Of a stretch of 52,716 nucleotides of DNA, positions 33,377 to 42,432 are shown one piece after another; within the stretch, counting starts at the first letter, position 1; each line of letters opens with the position of its first letter. The notes under the pieces were generated by a model. That model was given only the letters and a program-made list of their open reading frames with translations, did no database searches and was not told where the DNA came from. Location: the NCBI GenBank assembly GCA_017450275.1, contig JAFSVD010000059.1:1-52716 (forward strand), in the 5' to 3' direction. Source of the DNA: Desulfovibrio sp. GTDB lineage: Bacteria > Desulfobacterota > Desulfovibrionia > Desulfovibrionales > Desulfovibrionaceae. The position numbers were made by a program, and so were the translations under genes.

Positions 33377-35317
33377 TTGGAAGCAAGGCTGGCAAAGTGT
33401 GAGTGGCTGGAATGTTCGCTTGTTCTCAAAAATACGTATGCCAAGGGGGCTTCGGAGCATCCCTTGCTCATCCTCGATGCGCTGCTGAAATACGCCGCGC
33501 ACAAGACGTGGCCGCTGTGGCTTTTTCGACCCCAAACATTGTTTGATGCGCATGTTGTGGAAGGGGCACTGTATCCCATAACCCTCCTCTTCCCGGGCTG
33601 TAAAGAGCTGGCCTTGGGGCACAACGTTCTTGCCGATATTGCGGCCTGGCTTGCCCGGGGAACAGGGCATTTTGTTGTGGCTGAAACATTTGCGCCACGG
33701 ATTTGGCAGTGGAGCGATTGGGTTGGTGATGCGCACAATCAAGCTCTCATCCAGAGGGCGATCGAGCAAAAGGCCATCGCCTTGGAGGTGATGAGCCCTT
33801 TACCTTGCACCCAAGCGTGGTTTTCCTCGATGAGCGCTTTGTGGTTGGGAGAGCAGCTTCTCCGTCGGTATGAGCGGCTCTTTGGAGCCATTCTTTGTCC
33901 GAGAAAGGATCTTCTTCTCCCGTGGCTTCGTGTGCATTGCATTCCCGAATGGATGGACTATGTCCGCTACAACCACCGTTCCCGTTCCCAGGCCGGAAGC
34001 AGGCTTGTCAAAGGGGTTGTTGGAACCCTCTTTGTGGAAGGCGACATTGCGCCGATTCTTCCGCTCTTGCTCTTTGGCAGTCGCTTCAATGTCGGATCGC
34101 GTTTGAGTGTTGCCCAAGGGGCGTTTCGTCTTGTTTTGGAAGACGCTCGATTGGATAGATCGATAGGGGACGAAGCGAGGCAAAAAAGCGCAGGGGAGAT
34201 TCTTTTTCACACTTGTGTTCGTGCGCTGACAAAAAGTCATCGGCTCTTGGCTTCGCAATGGCGGGAAGCGTATCCGTCGATAGTGAACGATCCGTCGTTT
34301 TTCGATGCTTTGTCCGCGTGTATACCCAAGGCCAATACCCGTTGCCATGCGCTTGTGGAGACATTGCACAAAGCGCATAGGGTGCCTGAGCACAGAACGT
34401 TGTGGGAGCCAGGCTCTGTGGGTGGATGTTCTGGTTTGCGCGAGGGAAATATCGTTTGTGCGCTTTCGCCTCGTACACGCATCTCCTGCGACAGGGATGC
34501 CTTGCTTGTGTGGGACTCTCAGGGGATGCGCCGCATACCGGGGAGCACGGTTCGCGGTCTTTTGTTGCACGCAAAGGCCACGCTCTTGGATTCTTCGGTG
34601 GCACTGTGTTTTCGCTACGGCATTCCGATCTTTTGGATGAACCAGGAAGGGGCCGTGGGAGCGGGATTGTTGCCAGCGCTCGCATCGCGGTCAGGAGCGT
34701 TGTATGCCCAGGTCTTTATTGAGCAGTGGATGGACAATGCCAGGTTATATGTGACATCGCTTGGCGGGAAAGCCGACTGGTTCAAGCAGGAGAGAGACGA
34801 TTTCGATCGTGTGCGCGCGTGGGTTTTTCAGGAGATGTGTGCGCTTTGGCGTGCACAGTGTCCGTGCCAAGCCGTACGGAGCAGGAAAGACCTTGCCCAG
34901 GCGCTGGTTGACGGCGCGATGCAGCTTTTCTACGGTTTTGCGTATGCCTTTTTGTGCCTGGAAGGAGTCTCGCCCTTTCACGGTTTTCTTTCCACCCATT
35001 GTGCGTTTGCTGGTCTGGCTTTTGATTGTGTTCAGCTCTTTGTTGTGCCGCTTTTGGAGTGGCTTTCCCACGAACTCGCTGACAGCGAAGATCTGCCCTT
35101 TCGCGTCTTTGTGCAGACGGAAGGGGGGTGGCAATGGCAGGAAGACGGTATGACGCTTTTGGCGAATCGTCTGCAAGAGGCTTTTGCCGATACGACAGCG
35201 TTATCTCCCTTGCATATAGGGGCCTTTTGTCAGCAACTTGCCCATATTGCCGCATGGGTGCGAGGAGAAAAACCGCTGATGCTTGCGGGATGGAAGGAGT
35301 GGTGTGTGCTTTGTTGA
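33377..35317 (+). CDS. Cas6-Cas1-like fusion protein, orphan
   Basis: A 646-residue protein. The N-terminal half (to about residue 270) ends in a Cas6-type RAMP region: VKGVVGTLFVEGDIAPILPL, then a glycine-rich GSRLSVAQGAFRL (about 235-255). Cas6 cuts CRISPR precursor RNA. The C-terminal half (about 355-640) follows the Cas1 plan: RIPGSTVRGLLLHAKATLL, then FRYGIPIFWMNQEGAVGAGL and a helical domain with EGVSPFHGFLSTHCAFAGLA. The Asp after LAF is kept, but the His of the usual GFLH is Ser. The first catalytic Glu segment is shortened and not recognisable, so integrase activity is doubtful. No Cas2, reverse transcriptase, effector or CRISPR array is in the window. The start is TTG with GGGGGG upstream. 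Confidence 0.75.
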   Translation: MEARLAKCEWLECSLVLKNTYAKGASEHPLLILDALLKYAAHKTWPLWLFRPQTLFDAHVVEGALYPITLLFPGCKELALGHNVLADIAAWLARGTGHFVVAETFAPRIWQWSDWVGDAHNQALIQRAIEQKAIALEVMSPLPCTQAWFSSMSALWLGEQLLRRYERLFGAILCPRKDLLLPWLRVHCIPEWMDYVRYNHRSRSQAGSRLVKGVVGTLFVEGDIAPILPLLLFGSRFNVGSRLSVAQGAFRLVLEDARLDRSIGDEARQKSAGEILFHTCVRALTKSHRLLASQWREAYPSIVNDPSFFDALSACIPKANTRCHALVETLHKAHRVPEHRTLWEPGSVGGCSGLREGNIVCALSPRTRISCDRDALLVWDSQGMRRIPGSTVRGLLLHAKATLLDSSVALCFRYGIPIFWMNQEGAVGAGLLPALASRSGALYAQVFIEQWMDNARLYVTSLGGKADWFKQERDDFDRVRAWVFQEMCALWRAQCPCQAVRSRKDLAQALVDGAMQLFYGFAYAFLCLEGVSPFHGFLSTHCAFAGLAFDCVQLFVVPLLEWLSHELADSEDLPFRVFVQTEGGWQWQEDGMTLLANRLQEAFADTTALSPLHIGAFCQQLAHIAAWVRGEKPLMLAGWKEWCVLC

Positions 35318-35393
35318 CCCATACGGGAAAATACGCTACCCAAAGCGTGGAGAACATCGACTCCTCTTTTTTTTTTACAAGGAGATACGGCGT

Positions 35394-35744
35394 ATGACGC
35401 AGACAATGGACTCGCAACAAACGTCAGAATCCACCGATTTTCCCAAAGACGCAACGGATTCTGAACCCAAAGCGCCACGCAAACGGATTGTACTGCAGCG
35501 TCCAACCAAGGAACAGGATGAGTACATCCGTCGCGAACTCAAAAAATTGTCGTCGGAATACATCACCCTCATGCAATTGATGGTACGTTTTGAATCGGAG
35601 CTTCGTGGTGCCAAGACGCAGGCAAATTGGGACACCATAGCCGGTATTTTTAACCGCATTCTGGAGACCGATTTGACAGGCGATTCAGTCCAACGTGCCT
35701 ACGGACAACTGCTCAGGGACAGGAAAGGACAGTCCCAGGAATGA
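35394..35744 (+). CDS. Hypothetical protein downstream of the Cas6-Cas1-like gene
   Basis: A 116-residue protein, start ATG 35394 with AAGGAG. The first 35 residues are polar and probably disordered. The rest is charged and helical (EQDEYIRRELKKLSSEYITL, then WDTIAGIFNRILETDLTGDS). It lies 77 bp after the Cas6-Cas1-like gene on the same strand and shares its terminator, so co-transcription is likely. The ribosome-binding AGGAG could pair with CTCCT about 20 bases upstream. No family is recognised. Confidence 0.65.
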   Translation: MTQTMDSQQTSESTDFPKDATDSEPKAPRKRIVLQRPTKEQDEYIRRELKKLSSEYITLMQLMVRFESELRGAKTQANWDTIAGIFNRILETDLTGDSVQRAYGQLLRDRKGQSQE

Positions 35745-35762
35745 CGAGTACACGTCCTTTGT

Positions 35763-35790
35763 CAAGACCGCAGCACGCTGCGGTCTTTTG
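35763..35790. terminator. Intrinsic terminator
   Basis: AAGACCGCAG...CTGCGGTCTT (35764-35787, four-base loop) followed by TTGTTG on the plus strand. It ends the Cas6-Cas1-like transcription unit and abuts the convergent helicase gene. Confidence 0.85.
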
Positions 35791-35793
35791 TTG

Positions 35794-38700
35794 TCAGCGA
35801 CAGTCTGTAAAGCAGGAAGCAAGGGAAGAAGAGCTTGTGGCACTGACACGTTGAAAGCGTTCGTGATCCAGGTACACCAAAAGTCCTTGGCTTGGAATGG
35901 ATTGTCCGGCCAAAAGGTGGCAGATGTGGCGCAGGCGTTTGGCGTGGGAGGGATGAGGGGAGCCGCTTCGGTAATCGATCACAAGCCATTGGGGGCTGTC
36001 TGGCACCAGAAGGTCGATGCGGATGAGGGAGCCATCGGTATCGAGCATTTTTTGTTGTCTGCGTCCTGTGTCAAGCCAGTGTTTGCTTTCTGGTTGGCTG
36101 AGAAACCAGGAGAGGGCACGGAGTACTGTCTGCTGGGTGGCTTTGTCCACCTGGCGGTATTTTTTGGCACGCAGGGCGAAGTTGAGGGCGTTGTTGGCCT
36201 GGCTTGTATGGTCTTGGTCGTAGTGGAGAACACTGAGCGCATCGTGGACAAGGCGACCGACATCCTTGGCAGAGGTCTCCTCGGGAAAGTCTGCCGCGAT
36301 CTTGATTGGGGGCAGATTGCTTTGGGGGCGCCAGGGGTTTTGGGGGAAGAGAAAGGGGATAGGGGGCTGGGCTTTGCGTGGCCTTGGGATGGTGCCTTTG
36401 GCAAGGCTGCCCAGCTGGCTTGGAATGGTGTAGCCTGCTGCTTTGAGCAGATGGAGAAGGATGTCTTTGTTGGGCATTTTTGTGGGAATGTGAAAGAGGT
36501 AGAGCGCCTCGCAGGCTCTGGTTATGGCCACATAGAGGAGATTGATGGTCTCGCAAAACAGACGCAGGTAGCGGGTGTAGTAGGGAAGGGGACTGTGTTT
36601 GTCGACAAAGGTGGCGAGACGCAGGCCATCGCATTCTTCGATTTGCAGGGCTTTTTCCGGCATAATGCGGGGCATTTTCCAGGGGATGAGCACAAGCGGT
36701 GCCTCCAGGCCTTTTGCCTTGTGGATGGTCATAATGCGTACAGCCTGCATTTGTTCGGGCATAGGTACTTTTTCCTGATCCTGATTGTTCTCCCAGTATT
36801 CGAGGAAGGCGGAGAGGGAGCCAGCGTTTTCCGTATTCGCTTCATGCACGATTTCAAGCAGGCGGCGCACAAAGAGGGAGCCCTGGGGAAAGCGTTCTTC
36901 CACATGCATAAAGGCGTACCATTCGCTCAACAGGTCGTAGACGCTCATATGGGTGGCATGCTGGGCAAAGGGCGCAATGTATCGTTCGAAGACATTCGGG
37001 AAGAGCTGTTCAAAGGCCTGATCCGGAGGAATGGCTTGGGTTATGCAGGCATCGTGGAGAGCGGTTTTTTGGGATGCAGTGATATCGAGAATAGAGCCAT
37101 GGATGAGTGTCCAAAAGGCAAGCGTATCTTTGCTGGCGAGATAGCGCACAAAGGCAATGCTTTCGATCACAAGAGCGTGTTGGGAGAGCAAAAGGCTGTT
37201 TTCCGTGACAACGGGAATGCCCTTGTGCAGCAGGGCAAGGGCGATCTCCTTGGCCTGTTCGTTTTTGCGCACAAGAATGAGCATATCTGACAGGGGACGG
37301 CTTGTGCTGAGTTCGTGTACCTGGTTTGCGAGATCGGCAATCACGTCTTCTTCCACACTTGTTGTCAAAACAACACAGCCATCTTGGGCAGCATCATGGC
37401 GTGCATGCGCTGTGGGAAGGCTTTGGCGTACATGGGCAAAGGCTTTGGAGAGCTGGGTGACAGTCCGTTGTTGCAAGGAGGCCGGCATATCATTGGGCAT
37501 GCACGCTGCGACAAAGACGCTTGTTTGGGCAGGGTCGGCCAAGGGGGAAAAGAGCGTATTGGTGAAGTCGATGATGGTTTTGCGGCTTCGCCAGTTTTCA
37601 GAAAGCTGTTCCAGATGGATGGCATCCTTGGCAACGCTTTGGGGAAGGTCAGAGCAATCGGGATCGATGATGCCGTCAAAGAGATCGGGATCCCCCCCTC
37701 GCCAGCTGAAGATCGACTGTTTGATATCCCCGACCCAGGTGAAGGAGCCACCCTTGGCGAGCGATTCCACAACCAGGGGGTTTAAGGCAAGCCACTGGGC
37801 GTCGCTGGTATCCTGGAATTCATCGATTAAGATGTGTTTGATGGTGCTGACAAGCAGGATAAAACTGTCTTCAGCAGGCAGGGCGTTTTCAAAAATACTC
37901 CGCACAAGGCTGGGGATGATTTCGCTGTGCAGGTACTGGGCTGAGGTATCGTTTTCCAAGAAGGCTGTGACCATGGCCTTGCCAAAATCGATACAGGGTA
38001 TGGTTTTGATGGCTTTGTGGAACAGAAGAAAGTGCTCTTTTGCTGTCTTGATGGCTTCATACACGCTTGCGCACAAGGCTGGGACACGAACTCCTTTGCA
38101 AAAGAGTTCCTCGACAGTATCCTTGGCAAGAAAGGCGGAATCGAGTTTGGAGGTGTCTTTGTCCTGAAGGCGGGCAATGGCCTTGTGGGCGAGTTTTTGC
38201 CAGCGAAGATCCTGGGTGCTTGTGAGGAGGGTGTGGGCATTGTCTTGCAAGCTCGCGAGCGCTTGTTCGTATCGTTCCTTGATGGTCTTGGCATCGGCAA
38301 TATCCTGGCACTCTTGGAGCAGGATGGCAGCAAAGAGGGGTTTGACAACGCGTTCGATCTTGGTGCCAGCCAGGAAACCACGGGCATTGCCTTCCTGGTA
38401 GAGGGAGAGAATCAAAGCTTTTAAGCCCTCGGCGAGAACAGCATCGCCACGTCGTGCGCGTGTTGCCAGAATTTCCAGATACGGGTCAAGGGTTTCGTCG
38501 GTGCTGAAGACCGGGGTAAAATCGGGGTGCAGATGGAGGGAAAGCGCTGCTGTGCGCACCATTTGGAGCAGAAGGCTGTCGATGGTGCGAATATTGAGGT
38601 TTGAGAAATTGTAGAGGATCTCGTTGACCAGGGTGATCGCCCGAGCTTGGCTGAGCAGAGGAGAGGGATGAAGCCCCAGAGCCACTTCCTTCACAGCGCG

Positions 38701-38862
38701 GAGAATGCGACTGCGCATTTCCTGGGCAGCGGCGTTGGTGAAGGTGATGGCAAGAATGCTTTCAAGGTCGTTGTCTTCCGCAAGAAGGGTGAGAAAGCGT
38801 TCTGTCAGGGTATAGGTTTTTCCGGATCCGGCTGAGGCGTTGATTTGGTAGAGACCGTACAC
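35794..38862 (-). CDS. AddA/RecB-like UvrD-family helicase-nuclease
   Basis: A 1022-residue superfamily 1 helicase. Walker A is NASAGSGKTYTL near residue 10, then LAITFTNAAAQEMR. Walker B is LIDEFQDTSDAQW near 350, with GDIKQSIFSWRGGD beyond. Helicase motifs MTIHKAKGLEAPLV (about 690) and LYVAITRACEALYL follow. The C-terminus has a RecB-type nuclease pattern (LIRIDLLV...WLVIDYRSG) in which the usual Lys of DYK is Arg. Such proteins process double-strand breaks with an AddB/RecC partner, not seen here. I chose a GTG start at 38862 (GAGGT upstream), because the longer upstream frame is Pro/Cys-rich and unlike the family. Confidence 0.85.
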   Translation of the reverse strand: MYGLYQINASAGSGKTYTLTERFLTLLAEDNDLESILAITFTNAAAQEMRSRILRAVKEVALGLHPSPLLSQARAITLVNEILYNFSNLNIRTIDSLLLQMVRTAALSLHLHPDFTPVFSTDETLDPYLEILATRARRGDAVLAEGLKALILSLYQEGNARGFLAGTKIERVVKPLFAAILLQECQDIADAKTIKERYEQALASLQDNAHTLLTSTQDLRWQKLAHKAIARLQDKDTSKLDSAFLAKDTVEELFCKGVRVPALCASVYEAIKTAKEHFLLFHKAIKTIPCIDFGKAMVTAFLENDTSAQYLHSEIIPSLVRSIFENALPAEDSFILLVSTIKHILIDEFQDTSDAQWLALNPLVVESLAKGGSFTWVGDIKQSIFSWRGGDPDLFDGIIDPDCSDLPQSVAKDAIHLEQLSENWRSRKTIIDFTNTLFSPLADPAQTSVFVAACMPNDMPASLQQRTVTQLSKAFAHVRQSLPTAHARHDAAQDGCVVLTTSVEEDVIADLANQVHELSTSRPLSDMLILVRKNEQAKEIALALLHKGIPVVTENSLLLSQHALVIESIAFVRYLASKDTLAFWTLIHGSILDITASQKTALHDACITQAIPPDQAFEQLFPNVFERYIAPFAQHATHMSVYDLLSEWYAFMHVEERFPQGSLFVRRLLEIVHEANTENAGSLSAFLEYWENNQDQEKVPMPEQMQAVRIMTIHKAKGLEAPLVLIPWKMPRIMPEKALQIEECDGLRLATFVDKHSPLPYYTRYLRLFCETINLLYVAITRACEALYLFHIPTKMPNKDILLHLLKAAGYTIPSQLGSLAKGTIPRPRKAQPPIPFLFPQNPWRPQSNLPPIKIAADFPEETSAKDVGRLVHDALSVLHYDQDHTSQANNALNFALRAKKYRQVDKATQQTVLRALSWFLSQPESKHWLDTGRRQQKMLDTDGSLIRIDLLVPDSPQWLVIDYRSGSPHPSHAKRLRHICHLLAGQSIPSQGLLVYLDHERFQRVSATSSSSLASCFTDCR

Positions 38863-39387
38863 GGGGTGACCTCGCAGAAAGCTGAGATGGCAAGAAGGAA
38901 GATGTGTGCAACAAATGGGTGCTATGGCACGATATGGGAGGGGATTGGAGCACAAAGGAGCCTTGGCAGCAAGGGATAGGGAAGAGGGGATGCAATGAGG
39001 AGGAAGGTGCAGACAAAAGGTAGGTAAAGGGCTTGAACAGTGTGCTTGTAATCTGCGCAAAACTGTGCTAATAAAATGTATACAGCATGACTATTGGTTC
39101 TCGATAAGGGCTTCCCACGGGAGGCTCTTTCTTTTTGCTCTCAAATTGTCTGGAAAAGTATTCTCTGTAATTTCCCTGGCTGTGGCACTGTATCACGAAC
39201 ATGCCTGCAAAATTGTCCGATGCTTGGGCTTTTGTACGTGTTCGATTGCATCCAGGTTTTGCACACTCTCCTCGTGTTCCGTTTCAATGCCTTTCCATAA
39301 AGGCACTTGGCTGTTGATTGCAATGCAACACGAGGATATGTCTCAACTCTTTAAGAACCGCCATGCGACTCGCTTTGTCTTGCCGTA
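38863..39387. other. Gene-free region with possible structured or small RNA
   Basis: About 525 bp without a credible gene. On the plus strand TTGTAA (39046-39051) and TAATAA (39069-39074) have a 17-base spacer. They are followed by a GC-rich hairpin (GGGCTTCCC-ac-GGGAGGCTC, about 39107-39127) with TTTCTTTTT, so a transcript of about 55 nt is possible. Further on, CCTCGTGTT (39270-39278) pairs with AACACGAGG (39327-39335), enclosing a nested GCCTTT-ccat-AAAGGC hairpin (39289-39304). Confidence 0.4.
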
Positions 39388-39424
39388 AAATGAGGTCGGA
39401 GGGGGGAGCCCTCCGACCTCATTT
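39388..39424. terminator. Strong bidirectional terminator after phosphofructokinase
   Basis: A perfect 15-bp stem (39388-39402 with 39410-39424, arms AAATGAGGTCGGAGG / CCTCCGACCTCATTT) with A/T-rich ends. It lies 11 bp beyond the pfk stop. Confidence 0.88.
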
Positions 39425-39434
39425 ATGGGATGGT

Positions 39435-40736
39435 TTATTCATCATCCGGGAGCATGCCCTTGAGCATACCCTGACCGGTTGATTCGAGAACAGCACGCCA
39501 CAGATCGGAATGGATATTCAATTTCCGTCTGGATCGTGTCACAAGATCAAAGGGCAGGTGGACAAATTGACCCTGCACCTTGGCAACGACCATGTCGGTG
39601 CGACCGGCCATAGCGGCATGGACAGCGTATTGGCCGAGGAAACCGCAGTAGACCTTGTCGGAAGAATTGGCAGGAACGGAGCGGATAATGTAGCTCGGAT
39701 CGATGTATTTGATGGTGTGGCGCAAATTGTGGCTGTTTAAATACTGTTTTAAGCCATTGCGCAAAAAGACCGCGATATCGCCTAGGATCACGTTGCCTGA
39801 AGCATCGGTTGCGGAATTGCGTTCCAGATGGTGTTGGCCAGCGCCTTCTGCTGTGACAATAACAGCATGGCCACGGCTGCGGAGCCGTTTTTCCACAGCA
39901 GGATAGAGTCCTCCTTCGCCTTCGAGGGTGAAGTTGGCCTCGGGAATCAGCACGAAATTGACCTCTTTGAGCGCCAAGGTTGCCTGGGCTGCGATGAATC
40001 CGCTTTCCCGTCCCATCAATTTGACCAGGCCAATGCCGTTGGGAACGCCTGTGGCTTCGGTGTGGGCGCATTCGATGGCTTCGGTTGCCTTGTACACAGC
40101 GGTTTCAAAGCCAAAGGATTGGGGGATAAAGTTGATGTCGTTATCAATGGTCTTGGGGATACCGATAACCGCCATCTTGCGGCCACGCTGTTGGACGACA
40201 TTGCTGATCATCTGTGCGGCTTTCATGGTGCCATCGCCGCCGATGACAAAGAGCACGTTGATATTGTTCCGTTCCATGGTATCCACAATATCTTCGCCAT
40301 CTTGTGGTCCACGCGAAGAGCCAAGAATCGTTCCCCCAAAGAGATGGATGTCAGAGACTTTTTCCGGGGTCAGTTCAATAAATTGGTGCTGGAACGTGTG
40401 GATAAAGCCCTCAAGCCCATAGGGGATACCGATAATGGAAGGAACCTTGTAGGCATGGTGTGCTTCCATGACAATGGCACGGATGACATCGTTGATACCT
40501 GGGCACAGACCGCCGCAGGTGACAATGGCGCATTTGGTTTGGGTGGGATTGAAATAGAGTTTTTTTCTGGGACCTGCTGCTTCCAGAGAGAGAATTTGTG
40601 GCTCAATCTCTTGGCTGCAGTCTTTGTCCACAAAGACCTGCACCTGCTTGTCATCGTCCAGGCAGTTGTAGGGAAGAGGGTTGTCGATTTTTCGGAGTCC
40701 AAGGGTATTAATGACGGTATTGATGCTCATGCGCAC
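39435..40736 (-). CDS. pfkA: 6-phosphofructokinase (long, TP0108-like type)
   Basis: A 433-residue phosphofructokinase. CGGLCPGINDVIR binds nucleotide, the phosphoryl-donor motif is GGDGTMKAA (about 175), and the catalytic loop is PKTIDNDI (about 205) followed by MGRESGF. GGDGT with PKTIDND is the mix seen in ATP-using members of the long PPi-type clade; classical PPi enzymes have GGDD and classical ATP enzymes GTIDND. The frame opens with GTG at 40736, with an ATG two codons later (40730); no strong ribosome-binding site marks either. It commits fructose 6-phosphate to glycolysis. Confidence 0.9.
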   Translation of the reverse strand: MRMSINTVINTLGLRKIDNPLPYNCLDDDKQVQVFVDKDCSQEIEPQILSLEAAGPRKKLYFNPTQTKCAIVTCGGLCPGINDVIRAIVMEAHHAYKVPSIIGIPYGLEGFIHTFQHQFIELTPEKVSDIHLFGGTILGSSRGPQDGEDIVDTMERNNINVLFVIGGDGTMKAAQMISNVVQQRGRKMAVIGIPKTIDNDINFIPQSFGFETAVYKATEAIECAHTEATGVPNGIGLVKLMGRESGFIAAQATLALKEVNFVLIPEANFTLEGEGGLYPAVEKRLRSRGHAVIVTAEGAGQHHLERNSATDASGNVILGDIAVFLRNGLKQYLNSHNLRHTIKYIDPSYIIRSVPANSSDKVYCGFLGQYAVHAAMAGRTDMVVAKVQGQFVHLPFDLVTRSRRKLNIHSDLWRAVLESTGQGMLKGMLPDDE

Positions 40737-40872
40737 ACGCTTCAGCGTTTTCCACGCTGCCTTTTTTGTTCGTTGGCTTGAAAGTCAACGTGTTTTTGAA
40801 CTGTTCCCTGCACACAAGAAATGCTCTTATTGTGAGCAGGGAAAAGAATCGTTGATACAGCACAAGGGTATG

Positions 40873-42432
40873 TTAATGTGAAGAGTCGTAAGGGAAAATA
40901 GTATTTTTTCCCCGTAAAACATCTATCAAAAATTCCTTTGATAGAATGCTTTCAGGAACATATTGAAGGGCATTTGCATTATTGCGAACAGCAGTTAGAC
41001 AAACAGGATATGTCTTGTATTTTTCAGGAACTTTTTTAAGCATTTGTCCACGTATTGAGACCTCTTCAAGCCAGTCATCTTCATCCCAATCTTTTGCATA
41101 ATCCTTTATGTATTTTGGATAGTTGTTGATGAAGGATTGCATGTGCTGTGCAGAATAAATTGGAATACACTTTTTCTTTCTATTCATATCAGGAATTTGA
41201 GAAGAGAGAAAAACAACATAATGAGGATTATATTTTGTGCAAAAGTATTTCATGCTCTCTGATGTATGAATATTTGATGCTTTCACTTCAACAGGAATAA
41301 TTTCTTCACTGTTTTCTATGAGAAAATCAATTTCATATTTATTATCACTCCAGCAGTAAATCATATTTTGATTGAGCGTAGAGAAGAGTTCTTGTGCAAC
41401 AAATTGTTCAGCTAGTATGCCACGAATATCACTTGTGTCTTCATTTTTATTAAAGTAATTTTTCTCTGAAAAAATTGAAAGGAGAGTAGAAAAAAGTCCT
41501 ATATCGAGAAGTGTAAGCCGGAAAACTCTATTTGTTGTATAGAGACCAAGGGGATGTTTTTTCCCCTCATCAACTTGATAGACGGGAATGATAAGGCCAC
41601 AATCTTCGAGCCAGGACAGAGGAAGACGGTATTCTCGGCCTTTGACGCCGTCCATCACAATAGAAAAATTGAATTTTTTACTTCCTTTTCGTCGGATACA
41701 CTGATTGGGGATACTACGCCAGAGTTCTTTGAGTCGGAGACTTGTCGGAGCATCGGTGTATTTACTAAAATCTTGCTCATACATTGCAAGAATTTTTTTC
41801 TGATTTTCACGAACTTGTTTGAGATCTTTATTTTTGATATAGTTTGCAACAACAGAAGGCATTCCTCCGATGTATGTATAGATCTGGTATAAATCTAAAA
41901 GATGAGCATGGTCAGATGAAGATATAGGTTGTAAGCCTTTTATGGTATCTACGAGATCTTTTTTATCTAAAGCAATGAGAAATTCTTCAAAATCGAGTGG
42001 GAAAATTCTATAAGTATCTGCATTACTTGGATATGATGTCCCTTTATGCAAGGCAATTCCCATTAATGAACCAGCAGTAATGATATGAAAATCTAATATA
42101 TCTTCGGTAAAATATTTTATTCGAGCAAAAACTTCTTTGCAAAGTTGAACTTCATCAAAAATAACAAGAGTGTCTTCTGTAATAGGTGTATTAAATTTTT
42201 TCTCTAAGAGATCTTTTACAGCAAGACTCCCTGAGGTATTCTTAAGCGTAGTGGAAAGGTCTGTATCGTTCTCGAAATTTATATAGAGAGTCTTTTTAAA
42301 ATATTCTTCTCCAAATGATTTAAGAAGCCATGTTTTCCCTACTTGTCTTGCACCAGTAAGAATAAGAGGATAGTTGTTGTCTTGGATGTCTTTTTTCCAA
42401 GAAAGAAGCTTTTGTATGGCTTTTCGGTACAT
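40873..42432 (-). CDS. AAA ATPase with DUF4143 domain and C-terminal DUF4116-like tail
   Basis: A 519-residue protein. The N-terminal ATPase has Walker A LTGARQVGKTWLLKS (about residue 25) and Walker B VIFDEVQL (about 90). The C-terminal DUF4143 part has a nuclease-like core (CWSDNKYEIDFLIE...IIPVEVKAS, about 375-395). The last 50 residues carry YKTYPVCLTAVRNNANALQY, resembling a DUF4116 repeat, an unusual attachment. It is AT-rich like the cluster at 26.5-32 kb. GGAAGAAAA precedes the ATG. These ATPases are common, often with transferred DNA, and have no settled function. Confidence 0.82.
   Translation of the reverse strand: MYRKAIQKLLSWKKDIQDNNYPLILTGARQVGKTWLLKSFGEEYFKKTLYINFENDTDLSTTLKNTSGSLAVKDLLEKKFNTPITEDTLVIFDEVQLCKEVFARIKYFTEDILDFHIITAGSLMGIALHKGTSYPSNADTYRIFPLDFEEFLIALDKKDLVDTIKGLQPISSSDHAHLLDLYQIYTYIGGMPSVVANYIKNKDLKQVRENQKKILAMYEQDFSKYTDAPTSLRLKELWRSIPNQCIRRKGSKKFNFSIVMDGVKGREYRLPLSWLEDCGLIIPVYQVDEGKKHPLGLYTTNRVFRLTLLDIGLFSTLLSIFSEKNYFNKNEDTSDIRGILAEQFVAQELFSTLNQNMIYCWSDNKYEIDFLIENSEEIIPVEVKASNIHTSESMKYFCTKYNPHYVVFLSSQIPDMNRKKKCIPIYSAQHMQSFINNYPKYIKDYAKDWDEDDWLEEVSIRGQMLKKVPEKYKTYPVCLTAVRNNANALQYVPESILSKEFLIDVLRGKNTIFPYDSSH

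Noticed and set aside
33377..35744. CRISPR array near the Cas6-Cas1-like gene
   Set aside because: No regularly spaced direct repeats were found on either side; the flanks are a symporter and a helicase gene.
35695..37290. 531-codon plus-strand frame
   Set aside because: Lies antisense to the helicase-nuclease gene, which has all SF1 motifs on the other strand.
39065..39388. 107-codon frame before the pfk terminator
   Set aside because: It runs through the predicted short terminator and structured segments, is Cys/Ser-rich and resembles no protein.
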